A stretch of DNA of 64,000 bases from Xanthomonas hortorum. Lineage in GTDB: Bacteria > Pseudomonadota > Gammaproteobacteria > Xanthomonadales > Xanthomonadaceae. The position numbers were made by a program, and so were the translations under genes. The stretch is taken from the NCBI RefSeq assembly GCF_002940005.1, contig NZ_MDEF01000006.1; one strand, 5' to 3'. Every line of letters begins with the position of its first letter. Position 1 is the stretch's first letter. The notes beneath the pieces were generated by a model. It was not told the DNA's origin and made no database searches. It saw only the letters and a program-made list of their open reading frames with translations. Shown one piece after another: positions 8,493 through 16,512 of the stretch.

Positions 8493-8610
8493 TTCGGGAT
8501 TTGGGATTGGGGATTTGCAAAAGCACTCCTTTCCCTGCGCCCGGACACGCATCGATCGTTCCTACTCCGCTTTTACGAATCCCCAATCCCCAATGCCAAA
8601 TCCCGATACC
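8491..8610. repeat. Inverted pair of GGGATTTGGG repeats between hslV and hslU
   Basis: The left arm (GATTCGGGATTTGGGATT from 8491) and the right arm (ACGAATCCCCAATCCCCAAT from about 8575) are complementary and can fold into one long hairpin with about 50 bases between them. The element fills almost the whole hslV-hslU gap, where most genomes have only a few bases. Confidence 0.8.
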
Positions 8611-8616
8611 TCAACC

Positions 8617-9960
8617 ATGACTCCGCGCGAAATCGTGCAGGAGCTCGACCGTCATATCGTTGGTCAGCACGACGCCAAGCGCGCGGTCGCCATTGCGCTG
8701 CGCAACCGCTGGCGCCGGATGCAGTTGCCCGAAGAACTGCGCAACGAAGTGATGCCCAAGAACATCCTGATGATCGGCCCCACCGGCGTCGGCAAGACCG
8801 AGATCGCGCGACGTCTGGCCACATTGGCCAATGCGCCGTTCGTCAAGGTGGAAGCCACGCGCTTTACCGAAGTGGGCTACGTCGGCAAGGACGTGGAGCA
8901 GATCATTCGCGATCTGGCCGACACCTCGGTCAAGTTGTATCGCGAGCAGGCCAAGGTGCGCGTGCGCAACCAGGCCGAAGAACGTGCCGAAGACCGCATC
9001 CTTGATGCGCTGCTGCCGCGCCGCGCAGCGGGGATTGGCTTCGACCCGGAGGCTGCGCGTAACGAGCCGTCGTCGCAGGACAATGACACCCGCATCAAGT
9101 TTCGCCGCATGCTGCGCAATGGCGAGCTGGACGAGCGCGAGATCGAACTGGAAGTTGCGGTCAACGCCAGCATGGACATCATGACCCCGCCGGGCATGGA
9201 AGAAATGGGCCAGCAGCTGCGGCAGATGTTTTCCAATCTGGGCAGCGGCAAGTCGCAAAAGCGCAAGCTCACCATCAAGGCCGCGCGGCCGCTGTTGATC
9301 GAAGAAGAGGCCGGCAAGCTGGTCAACGAAGAGGATGTGCGTGCAGCGGCGATCGAAGCTTGCGAGCAGCATGGCATCGTGTTTATCGATGAGATCGACA
9401 AGGTCGCCAAGCGCGGCGAAGCCGGGTCGACCGGTGGCGATGTCAGTCGCGAAGGTGTGCAGCGCGATCTGCTGCCATTGGTGGAAGGTTCCAACGTGTC
9501 GACCAAGTACGGCACGGTCAAGACCGACCATATCCTCTTCATCGCATCCGGCGCGTTCCATCTGGCCAAGCCCAGCGATCTGATTCCCGAATTGCAGGGC
9601 CGTTTCCCGATCCGGGTGGAATTGACCGCGCTGACCAAGGCCGATTTCGTGCGCATCCTCACCGAGCCCAAGGCCGCATTGATCAAGCAGTACGAAGCCT
9701 TGTTGCAAACCGAGGGCGTCAATTTGACCTTCGGCGCCGATGCAGTGGACCGGTTGGCCGAGATCGCCGCGCAGGTCAACGAGCGCCAGGAAAATATCGG
9801 TGCGCGTCGTCTGCACACGGTGCTGGAGCGCTTGCTGGATACGCTTAGCTACGAAGCCCCGGATCGCGATGGACAGAGCGTCGCCGTGGACGCGGCGTAT
9901 GTCGATGCGCAGTTGGGTGAGCTGGTGCAGGATCCGGATCTGAGCCGCTACATCCTTTAG
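8617..9960 (+). CDS. hslU: HslU ATPase subunit of the HslVU protease
   Basis: AAA+ unfoldase of 447 residues (E. coli 443) that feeds unfolded proteins to HslV. It starts MTPREIVQELDRHIVGQ. Walker A is GPTGVGKT (about residues 55-62), Walker B is IVFIDEIDK, and the inserted I domain spans about residues 110-240. The C-terminal LGELVQDPDLSRYIL ends in the tail that docks into HslV. The ATG at 8617 is preferred. An in-frame ATG at 8593 would add MPNPDTST encoded by the repeat. A strong hairpin terminator follows the stop. Confidence 0.97.
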   Translation: MTPREIVQELDRHIVGQHDAKRAVAIALRNRWRRMQLPEELRNEVMPKNILMIGPTGVGKTEIARRLATLANAPFVKVEATRFTEVGYVGKDVEQIIRDLADTSVKLYREQAKVRVRNQAEERAEDRILDALLPRRAAGIGFDPEAARNEPSSQDNDTRIKFRRMLRNGELDEREIELEVAVNASMDIMTPPGMEEMGQQLRQMFSNLGSGKSQKRKLTIKAARPLLIEEEAGKLVNEEDVRAAAIEACEQHGIVFIDEIDKVAKRGEAGSTGGDVSREGVQRDLLPLVEGSNVSTKYGTVKTDHILFIASGAFHLAKPSDLIPELQGRFPIRVELTALTKADFVRILTEPKAALIKQYEALLQTEGVNLTFGADAVDRLAEIAAQVNERQENIGARRLHTVLERLLDTLSYEAPDRDGQSVAVDAAYVDAQLGELVQDPDLSRYIL

Positions 9961-9974
9961 GGATGCAGGGTGTT

Positions 9975-10015
9975 GCAACGCAAAGGCCCGCCGATTCGGC
10001 GGGCCTTTGCGTTGC
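9975..10015 (+). terminator. Strong hairpin terminator after hslU
   Basis: GCAACGCAAAGGCCCGCC pairs perfectly with GGCGGGCCTTTGCGTTGC around a four-base loop (GATT), 15 bases after the hslU stop. There is no long T tract, but the 18-bp stem is among the strongest in the window. Confidence 0.85.
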
Positions 10016-10101
10016 GTGCATTGCGCATCGAAATCAGCAGTGCGTGACATGCCTGGTTGCAGCGCGCATGCACAAGGCGGCGCGGCGACTGCGTGCCATC
10101 G

Positions 10102-10548
10102 TTAGCGAGAACCACCATGGCGCAGATTGGCGCTGTAGCGATGCAGTAACTCCATGTGCACCTGCGCGTAGGCGGTGTCGGTCAGGCTGGTGGCCAGTGG
10201 CGAGGTGACTGCAGCCCGCGCCGCTTCCGCGCGCGCCTGGTCCAGATCTTCGCTGCGTGCGGCCAGATCGGCGAGCACGAACACCTTGTCCGGCTGCACT
10301 TCCACGTAGCCACCGCAGACATAGATCTGCAACGGCTCGCCGCTGACCGGGTGGATATGCAGCATGCCTTCGGCCAGGATGGTCAGCAGCGGCGTGTGCC
10401 GTGCCATCACGCCGAAGCGGCCCTCGCTTCCGGGAAGGCTGACCTCGCGCACTTCGCCGCTCCACAACGCACCGCTCAGGCTGACGATGTCCAGTTGCAG
10501 GGAATGCGCAGTGGACGTGTTGGACACCTGTTCGTTGGCCGCTGCCAT
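10102..10548 (-). CDS. Stand-alone F1 ATP synthase epsilon-like protein
   Basis: A 148-residue protein with the fold of the epsilon (AtpC) subunit. The N-terminal beta sandwich carries LQLDIVSLSGALWSGEVREVSLPGSEGRFGVMARHTPLLTIL and the GGYVEVQPDKVFVLADLA strand. The C-terminal helix (about residues 95-145) is present but diverged, with a tail that lacks the usual basic repeats. No other ATP synthase gene is nearby. The housekeeping atpC of Xanthomonas is expected inside the atp operon elsewhere, so this is probably a paralogue of unknown role. The ATG at 10548 was chosen; an in-frame TTG lies just upstream at 10551. It lies 169 bases downstream of the deaminase gene on the same strand. Confidence 0.75.
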   Translation of the reverse strand: MAAANEQVSNTSTAHSLQLDIVSLSGALWSGEVREVSLPGSEGRFGVMARHTPLLTILAEGMLHIHPVSGEPLQIYVCGGYVEVQPDKVFVLADLAARSEDLDQARAEAARAAVTSPLATSLTDTAYAQVHMELLHRYSANLRHGGSR

Positions 10549-10717
10549 CAATGATCCATCGGGTAAAACGCGAGCTTAGCGCCCGGCGCGTCAAAAGACC
10601 TTGATTGATATCAACTCGGATGAGCGTGCCTAGCGTTGCGCGTGGATGGCACGTGCAACGCGGCGTGCGCTGCGCTTGCGCGTGCGGGCAGGCGCTGTCC
10701 AGTCTGCTCAAGCGGCG

Positions 10718-11173
10718 TCAGTCTTCGCCGATGTCTTCGTTCCACACGTCGGGGTTGGCGGAAATATAGCCGCCCAGCAGGTCGATGCATTCCTGGCTTT
10801 GCAGGTCGATGACGTTGACGCCGTGCTCGCGCAGCCAGGACACACCGCCCTGGAAGGTGACCGACTCGCCAACCACCACCGTGCCGATATTGAACTGGCG
10901 TACCAGCCCGCTGCAGTACCAGCAGGGTGCCAGCGTGGTGATCATGATGGTGTCCTTGTAGCGGCGCTGGCGGCCGGCCTTGCGGAAGGCATCGGTCTCG
11001 CCGTGCACGGATGGGTCGTTTTCCTGTACGCGGCGGTTGTGACCGCAACCGAGCAGACGCCCGTCGTTGTGATACAGCGCAGCGCCGATCGGGATGCCGC
11101 CTTCGGCCAGGCCTTGGCGGGCCTCGGCGATGGCGGTGTCGAGCAGGGCGCGGTAGTCGGGGGTGGTGATCAT
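10718..11173 (-). CDS. Cytosine/nucleoside deaminase, fungal Fcy1-like
   Basis: Zinc-dependent deaminase of the CDA superfamily, 151 residues. The zinc/catalytic motifs are HGETDAF (His and the proton-shuttling Glu) and PCWYCSG (two Cys). The C-terminus DVWNEDIGED and the VVVGESVTFQGG segment resemble yeast cytosine deaminase Fcy1 rather than bacterial guanine deaminase or TadA, so pyrimidine salvage (cytosine to uracil) is the likely reaction. Its ATG overlaps the stop of the upstream acetyltransferase gene (ATGA), indicating co-translation. Confidence 0.8.
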   Translation of the reverse strand: MITTPDYRALLDTAIAEARQGLAEGGIPIGAALYHNDGRLLGCGHNRRVQENDPSVHGETDAFRKAGRQRRYKDTIMITTLAPCWYCSGLVRQFNIGTVVVGESVTFQGGVSWLREHGVNVIDLQSQECIDLLGGYISANPDVWNEDIGED

Positions 11174-11676
11174 GCAGGCTCCTGGGTGGCGGCGTCGGCG
11201 CGACGCAGCATGTCGATGTGGGGAATGCCGTCTTCCAGATACACGGCGGAAGATGGCGTAAAACCGTGTGCGGCATAGAACGCTTGCAGGTGCGATTGCG
11301 CACCCAGTTGCACGGCGCTGGCCGGCCAGTGTTGCTGCACCACGCGCAAGCCCTCGCGTAGCAGCGCATGCGCAAAGCCATGACCACGCTGCGCGGCGGC
11401 AATGACCACCCGGCCGATGCTGGGTTCGGGATAACTCACGCCGGGCGGCAACACGCGCAGATACGCGGCCAACGCAGCGTCGTCAGTGCTGCCGAGCAGA
11501 TGCAACACGCCCGGGAACACATCCTTGCCGTCCAGCTCCGGATACGCGCACTGCTGCTCCACCACAAACACATCCGAGCGCAGCCGCAGCAGCGCATACA
11601 GCTGCGTGGTGCTCAGTTGCTCGAAGCGCAGGCATTGCCAGCGCAGTGAGAGCGAATGGGAGGAGGAAGAAGACAT
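11170..11676 (-). CDS. ElaA-like GNAT acetyltransferase
   Basis: A 168-residue GNAT-fold N-acetyltransferase resembling E. coli ElaA. The family start (ALLRLRSDVFVVEQQCAYPELDGKD, about residues 26-50) is clear. The acetyl-CoA loop sits at IGRVVIAAAQRGHGFAHALL (about 95-115) and the C-terminal strand at LQAFYAAHGFTPSS. The substrate is unknown. The ATG at 11676 is preceded by TATCAT six bases upstream and no Shine-Dalgarno sequence, so the transcript may be leaderless. It overlaps the deaminase gene by four bases. The upstream side holds a repeat palindrome shared with the end of the efflux gene. Confidence 0.82.
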   Translation of the reverse strand: MSSSSSHSLSLRWQCLRFEQLSTTQLYALLRLRSDVFVVEQQCAYPELDGKDVFPGVLHLLGSTDDAALAAYLRVLPPGVSYPEPSIGRVVIAAAQRGHGFAHALLREGLRVVQQHWPASAVQLGAQSHLQAFYAAHGFTPSSAVYLEDGIPHIDMLRRADAATQEPA

Positions 11677-11682
11677 CACCGC

Positions 11683-11688
11683 ATGATA
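11683..11688 (-). promoter_or_regulatory. -10-like TATCAT six bases before the ElaA-like ATG
   Basis: On the minus strand TATCAT-N6-ATG with no ribosome binding site, the same arrangement as at 4346, 14570, 42793 and 49433. Confidence 0.4.
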
Positions 11689-11705
11689 GCGGCTGCGTTG
11701 GCTTA

Positions 11706-11759
11706 GAGTGGCTAACAAAACGTAGCGAGCGGCTGCGCAGTAGTTTTGTTAGCCGCTCT
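11706..11759. repeat. GAGTGGCTAACAAAAC inverted repeat
   Basis: GAGTGGCTAACAAAAC and GTTTTGTTAGCCGCTC face each other around about 20 bases containing CGGCTGCGCAGTA. A second copy is at 29911-29973 and a degenerate one near 40318. Placed between the efflux gene end and the acetyltransferase start, it could terminate transcription or be a miniature element. Confidence 0.7.
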
Positions 11760-12847
11760 TAGTCGACTGCGCTGCCGGTGTCGATCGCCACCACCACCGA
11801 CATGCCCGCGCGCAGGCGCGCTGCCAGCGGCTGGCCGGGATCGATGCTGATGCGCAGTGGAATGCGCTGAGCGATCTTGACGAAATTGCCGGTGGCGTTA
11901 TCGGCCGGCAACACGCTGAACTCCGAGCCGGCGGCCGGGGAAATTTCCTGTACGCGCCCGTGCAGACGTGCATTGTTCAGCGCATCCACGCTGAAGCTGG
12001 CGCGCTGGCCGATGCGGATCTTCGCCATCTGGGTTTCCTTGAAATTGGCCACGATCCACAGCGTGTCCGGCACCAGCGACATCAGCTGCGTACCATTGGT
12101 GACGTAGGCGCCCTGGCGCACGCCGAGCTGGCCGAGTTGGCCATCGCGCGGGGCAACAATGCGCGTGTTGTCCAGATTGATCTGCGCCAGTTGCACAGCC
12201 GCTTGCGCGTTGGCAACCGCCGCTTCCAGCGCGGCGCGATTGACGGTGACGCTGCGTGCATTTTCTTCGGCGGCCTGCACCGCGGCGCGTGCCTGCGCCA
12301 CGCCGGCATCGGCCTGTGCGCGTGCGGCAAACGCCGTATCGCGATCCTGCTCGGAGACCAATTGCTGGCTGGCCAGTTGCTGCGTGCGTGCGTAGGCCGA
12401 GCGGGTACGGTCACGTTGCGCCTGATTGCTGCTCAGTGCGGCGCGTTGTTCGGCGATGGTGGCATCGGCGCTATGCCGCTGCTGGTCCCAGTTGGACAGG
12501 TTGGCTTGCGCGGTCTGCACCTGCGCCCTGGCCTGTTCGAGTTGCTGGGCATAGATGCGGTCGTCGATTTTGGCCAGCAACTGGCCGTGCTTCACATGCG
12601 CGAAATCCTGCACCGGCACGTCGGTGACATACCCGCTGACCTGTGGTGCGATCACGGTGATCTGCCCGTGCACCATCGCGTTCTCGGTGCGCTCGATGGC
12701 ACTGACGAACGGCGGCAGGCGCCATGCATACAGCACCAGCAACACGCCAATGAGCGCAAGCCCGCCGAAGCCGAGTGCGCCAGCGATGCGGCGACGTCTG
12801 CGACGTTGCTGATCGGCGAGAGAAGTTGAATCTGCAGGTGTATTCAT
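11759..12847 (-). CDS. emrA: HlyD/EmrA-type membrane fusion protein
   Basis: Periplasmic adaptor of 362 residues linking an inner-membrane exporter to an outer-membrane channel. One N-terminal membrane anchor (GFGGLALIGVLLVLYAW, about residues 25-42) is followed by a biotinyl-lipoyl half (TVIAPQVSGYVTDVPVQDFAHVKHGQLLAKID). Next comes a long Ala/Gln-rich coiled-coil hairpin (about 100-210), the second half-motif (RIVAPRDGQLGQLGVRQGAYV) and a beta-barrel domain. Its ATG overlaps the stop of the DHA2 transporter gene by four bases. No outer-membrane factor gene adjoins, so a separately encoded TolC-type channel is implied. Confidence 0.9.
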   Translation of the reverse strand: MNTPADSTSLADQQRRRRRRIAGALGFGGLALIGVLLVLYAWRLPPFVSAIERTENAMVHGQITVIAPQVSGYVTDVPVQDFAHVKHGQLLAKIDDRIYAQQLEQARAQVQTAQANLSNWDQQRHSADATIAEQRAALSSNQAQRDRTRSAYARTQQLASQQLVSEQDRDTAFAARAQADAGVAQARAAVQAAEENARSVTVNRAALEAAVANAQAAVQLAQINLDNTRIVAPRDGQLGQLGVRQGAYVTNGTQLMSLVPDTLWIVANFKETQMAKIRIGQRASFSVDALNNARLHGRVQEISPAAGSEFSVLPADNATGNFVKIAQRIPLRISIDPGQPLAARLRAGMSVVVAIDTGSAVD

Positions 12848-14493
12848 GGGCGCGCAGTGGAAACAGGAGAGAGGGGCGACACGGGTGGGCGCACATAACG
12901 CCGCCACACCAGCACGGACAGGATCCATAGCCCGGTGGCGATGGCGATGCAGCCGATCAACAGAAATACGTCGTTATAGGCGAGCACATTGGCTTCGCGC
13001 GTGGCCACGCTGCCCAATGCACGCACGCCTTGGGCCTGGCGCAGCGCCGGGTCGCCGATGCTGCGGCCGTACAGGCTTGCATAGGCCTGCACGCGAGCGG
13101 CCACTTGCGGGTCGCTCAACACCAGGTGCTCGACCAACTGACTGGAATGGTATTTCTCCCGCACCACCTGCACCGTACCGAGCAGAGCGCTGCCAAGCAG
13201 GCCGCCCATGTTCTGCGCCATGCCGAACAGCACCACGAAGCTGATCAGATTGCCGGGTTGCGCAATCACCCGGCCCAGCCCCGCGACCATTGCCGGGCCG
13301 ATGAAGAAGGTGCTGCCGAAGGCCAGCAGGAACTGGCTGACGTACATCTGTTCGGGGCGCGTCAGGCTGGTGGCATCGGCATCCATGAAACAACCGATAC
13401 AGATCGCCGCCACCGCAATGATCAGATGCTCGGCCACCCGCGTCGGATTGATCAGCCACGCGCTGGCGGCCACGCCGACCACCGCGCCCAGCAGCATCAG
13501 CGCGAACAAGGTCTGCAATTGTGTGTTGGCCAGCCCCAGGGTCTGGAAAAATCCGATCGCGCCGGTGCTTTGTTCGGACAGCACCAGCCGGATCAGCAGG
13601 ATTGCCAGGCCCAGCCGCAGCATGTCGCCGCTGGCCAGCCAGCGCGTATTGATCATCGGGTTGCGGCGGTTGTGCTCGATCCACGCCGCCGTGCACAGCA
13701 GCACGATGGAAGCCGCCAACACCACGCCCAGCCACGGCGTACTGGTCCACCACAACAGCCGCCCCAGCGAGAGCACCGCCGCCAGACCGGCCGAACCGGC
13801 CGCGAACAGGCTGAAGGTGAGGAAATCCAGTGGCTCGAACACGCGATAGCGATCGCTCGGCGGCAGCTTGAGCGCCAGCACGCAGGCCAGCGCGAACACC
13901 GCCAGACCGAATTCGAACAGATACAGGCCCTGCCACTCGCCAAATTCCAGCAAATCGGTGGAAAACACCCGCGCCAACGGCAATGCGAGTTGGGTGACGC
14001 CCAGCCCGGTGACCACCGCCTTGAGCCGGTACCTGGCTGGAAACGCCTGGATCACGTAATACAGCCCCAGCGAACTGAGCGCCGCACCCACCAGCCCGTG
14101 CGCGGCACGCACGGTAATGGCCGAGCTCAGGCTGTGCACGAACAGATGCGCGAAGGCGATGGCCGCATACAGCGCCAGGAAGATCTCGGTGAACCGGCGC
14201 AGCCCGAACTGCTGGCGGAACTTCACCAGCAGCAGGTTGGCCGACATGTTGGTCATCACATAGGCGGCAGGCAGCCAGGCCATTTCGGTGGCGTAGGCGC
14301 CCAGCGTGCCTTGCAGATAGGTCAGGTTGGCGATGACCAGCGCATTGCTCAGCCCACCGGTCAGCGCCACCACCACGCCGACCAGCCCGTACTGGATGCG
14401 CCGCCGGGTGGGGTGCAGGGGCGTGGAGGCCGACCCCGGCAGGGTGGGCTTCTCATGGGGCTGCCAGTCGCGCTGGACGTACTTGTCGCGCAC
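12844..14493 (-). CDS. emrB: DHA2/EmrB-family multidrug MFS transporter
   Basis: Proton-driven MFS exporter of 549 residues with about 14 hydrophobic segments, as in EmrB/QacA. The N-terminal segment (QYGLVGVVVALTGGLSNALVIANLTYLQ) and TM regions across residues 32-530 are evident. The cytosolic N-terminus of about 32 residues starts at a GTG (14493), the only start that preserves the first helix. It is first in a two-gene operon with the EmrA-like adaptor, so the order is transporter then adaptor. The substrate is unknown; toxic lipophilic compounds or phytochemicals are family-level guesses. Confidence 0.88.
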   Translation of the reverse strand: MRDKYVQRDWQPHEKPTLPGSASTPLHPTRRRIQYGLVGVVVALTGGLSNALVIANLTYLQGTLGAYATEMAWLPAAYVMTNMSANLLLVKFRQQFGLRRFTEIFLALYAAIAFAHLFVHSLSSAITVRAAHGLVGAALSSLGLYYVIQAFPARYRLKAVVTGLGVTQLALPLARVFSTDLLEFGEWQGLYLFEFGLAVFALACVLALKLPPSDRYRVFEPLDFLTFSLFAAGSAGLAAVLSLGRLLWWTSTPWLGVVLAASIVLLCTAAWIEHNRRNPMINTRWLASGDMLRLGLAILLIRLVLSEQSTGAIGFFQTLGLANTQLQTLFALMLLGAVVGVAASAWLINPTRVAEHLIIAVAAICIGCFMDADATSLTRPEQMYVSQFLLAFGSTFFIGPAMVAGLGRVIAQPGNLISFVVLFGMAQNMGGLLGSALLGTVQVVREKYHSSQLVEHLVLSDPQVAARVQAYASLYGRSIGDPALRQAQGVRALGSVATREANVLAYNDVFLLIGCIAIATGLWILSVLVWRRYVRPPVSPLSPVSTARP

Positions 14494-14569
14494 CGAATGC
14501 TCGCTGGGCCAGTCGCTGAAGAAGACGGCGATTGTGGTCCGGTTGCGGTCATGGCGGCGTCAGCAGTGC

Positions 14570-14575
14570 GATAAT
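14570..14575 (+). promoter_or_regulatory. -10-like GATAAT six bases before ubiE
   Basis: GATAAT with an upstream TG (extended -10), then six bases and ATG. There is no Shine-Dalgarno sequence, so the ubiE transcript may be leaderless. A -35 hexamer at normal spacing is not obvious. Confidence 0.45.
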
Positions 14576-14581
14576 CCACCC

Positions 14582-15343
14582 ATGAGCGAATCTCCCTATA
14601 CCTCCGGCACCACCCATTTCGGCTTTCGCGATGTCGCTGCCAAGGACAAGCAGAAGCTGGTCGGCGAAGTCTTCACCTCGGTCGCGCGCAACTACGACCT
14701 GATGAACGATCTGATGAGTCTGGGCGTGCACCGGGCGTGGAAACGCTACTTCGTGGCGACCGCGCAGGTGAAGCCGGGCGACCGCGTGCTGGATCTGGCC
14801 GGCGGTACCGGCGATATCGCCGTGCTGCTCAAGGAGCGTGTGGGCAATGAGGGCGCGGTGGTGTTGGGCGACATCAACGCCGGCATGCTCTCGGTGGGCC
14901 GCGACCGGCTGACCAACCGTGGCCTGGTGGCTGGCTTCGACTACGTGCAATGCAATGCCGAGGCGCTGCCGTTCCCGGATCAGAGCTTCGATCTGGTGAC
15001 CATCTCCTTCGGCCTGCGCAATGTCACCGACAAGGACGCCGCGCTGCGCGAGATGTACCGCGTGTTGAAGGTGGGCGGGCAGGCGCGTGTGCTGGAATTT
15101 TCCGAAGTCACCGCCGATTGGTTCAAGCCGATCTACGACTTCCACTCGTTCAAGATTTTGCCCAAGCTGGGCCAGCTGTTCGCACGCGATGCCGATAGCT
15201 ACCAGTACCTGGCCGAGAGCATCCGCAAGCATCCGCCGCAGGAATCGCTCAAGGGCATGATGGGCGAGGCCGGATTTGCGCGTTGCCACTTCAAGAATCT
15301 GACCGGCGGCATCGTGGCGATCCACTCCGGTTACAAGATCTGA
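14582..15343 (+). CDS. ubiE: Ubiquinone/menaquinone biosynthesis C-methyltransferase UbiE
   Basis: SAM-dependent methyltransferase (253 residues) that C-methylates the demethoxy-quinol intermediate of ubiquinone (and demethylmenaquinol where made). Family signatures are FTSVARNYDLMNDLMSLGVHRAWKR (residues 31-55), the SAM-binding VLDLAGGTGDIA, and ISFGLRNVTD. The C-terminal NLTGGIVAIHSGYKI matches the usual end. It is divergent from the efflux operon with only 88 bases between the two starts, so the promoters are shared or overlapping. Confidence 0.96.
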   Translation: MSESPYTSGTTHFGFRDVAAKDKQKLVGEVFTSVARNYDLMNDLMSLGVHRAWKRYFVATAQVKPGDRVLDLAGGTGDIAVLLKERVGNEGAVVLGDINAGMLSVGRDRLTNRGLVAGFDYVQCNAEALPFPDQSFDLVTISFGLRNVTDKDAALREMYRVLKVGGQARVLEFSEVTADWFKPIYDFHSFKILPKLGQLFARDADSYQYLAESIRKHPPQESLKGMMGEAGFARCHFKNLTGGIVAIHSGYKI

Positions 15344-15546
15344 GCGTGATACCACGCTGCGTTGGCTGAGCGTCTGGTCCGGCGTGCATCGCGCGCCGGA
15401 TATCGCGCAAGGACGCTGCGCTTGTGTTCGCTTGCCGCGCCATCGCGACTTGCGCGCCTGCGTTTGCCGACAAACTTTTGAGACTCCCGTCGCGTTGGCT
15501 CCACTAATGGTCGGCGACACTAGGCCACCTTTCGCTGGAGACATGC

Positions 15547-16437
15547 ATGCGCTTGTACGCAGGGCTGTCGCGCGTGTTTCCTCGCTCCTTCAGCGCCAAA
15601 CTGCTGGCGGTGACCTTTGTCGGCATCCATTTGCCGCTGCTGTTGCTGATCGTCTGGCTGGCATCGCAAAGCGAGTTGGGTGGACGCCCGCTGTGGTCGG
15701 TGGTGATCGTGGCATTGCTGGCCACGCTGGCGGGCACCGCGCTGACGCTGTCTGCACTGTATCGCCTGCTCGCGCCACTGCGCATCGCCGCCGACGCGCT
15801 GGATGCGTACTACGCCGATCAACGCCTGCCCACGCTGCCCGAACATGGCGACGACGAGTTGGGGCGTTTGCTGCGCGGCATCAATCGCAGCCTGCGCGGT
15901 ATCGATGCCGGCATGCGCGATCTCAAGAAGCACGCCTTGTTCGATTCGCTGACCGAGGCGTTGAACCGGCGCGGGTGCGAGCAGGCGATGCTGGATTCGG
16001 TCACCGCCGCGCAGCGCGAAGGCTGGCCGTTCGTGTTGTTCGTGCTGGACATGGACAACCTCAAGACGATCAACGACCGTTTCGGCCATCTGGCCGGTGA
16101 CCGCGTGTTGGTGCGGCTGGTGGAATCGGCGTACGGCTGGCTCGGTGCGCAGGACTGGATCGGGCGTTGGGGCGGCGATGAATTTTTGATCGGCGTGCAT
16201 GCCGGCGAAGACGAGGCCACGCTCAAACTCAATCAATGGCTGTCGATGCTCGAACGCGACGATGCCGACGAAGCGCCGCTGCATGTCAGCGCCGGCAGCG
16301 CGGTCTGCGAGCAGGGTCTGGATGCCACCGAGTTGTATCGGCGCGCCGATGCGGCGATGTACCGCGCCAAGTTCTCCGGCGGCCGGCGCCTGGTGCGCGA
16401 CGGGCACGATACCCCGCGCAGTCATCCGGCGACCTGA
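15547..16437 (+). CDS. Membrane-bound GGDEF diguanylate cyclase
   Basis: A 296-residue inner-membrane protein likely to make cyclic di-GMP. Two membrane helices (about residues 17-40 and 49-72) enclose only a short periplasmic loop. A HAMP-like linker (about 72-125) leads to the GGDEF domain. Catalytic GGDEF (209-213) is intact, as are FDSLTEALNRRG and DMDNLKTINDRFGH. At the inhibitory I-site the expected RxxD reads GAQD (200-203), so the Arg is missing and product inhibition is probably weak. The start at 15547 has a GGAG ribosome binding site. Confidence 0.9.
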   Translation: MRLYAGLSRVFPRSFSAKLLAVTFVGIHLPLLLLIVWLASQSELGGRPLWSVVIVALLATLAGTALTLSALYRLLAPLRIAADALDAYYADQRLPTLPEHGDDELGRLLRGINRSLRGIDAGMRDLKKHALFDSLTEALNRRGCEQAMLDSVTAAQREGWPFVLFVLDMDNLKTINDRFGHLAGDRVLVRLVESAYGWLGAQDWIGRWGGDEFLIGVHAGEDEATLKLNQWLSMLERDDADEAPLHVSAGSAVCEQGLDATELYRRADAAMYRAKFSGGRRLVRDGHDTPRSHPAT

Positions 16438-16512
16438 GCCGCCAGCGATGGCACGGGCAGGCAGCGGCCCAGAGCGCTAAAATGCCCGATTCCCCTTGCT
16501 GCGGTGCCGTCG

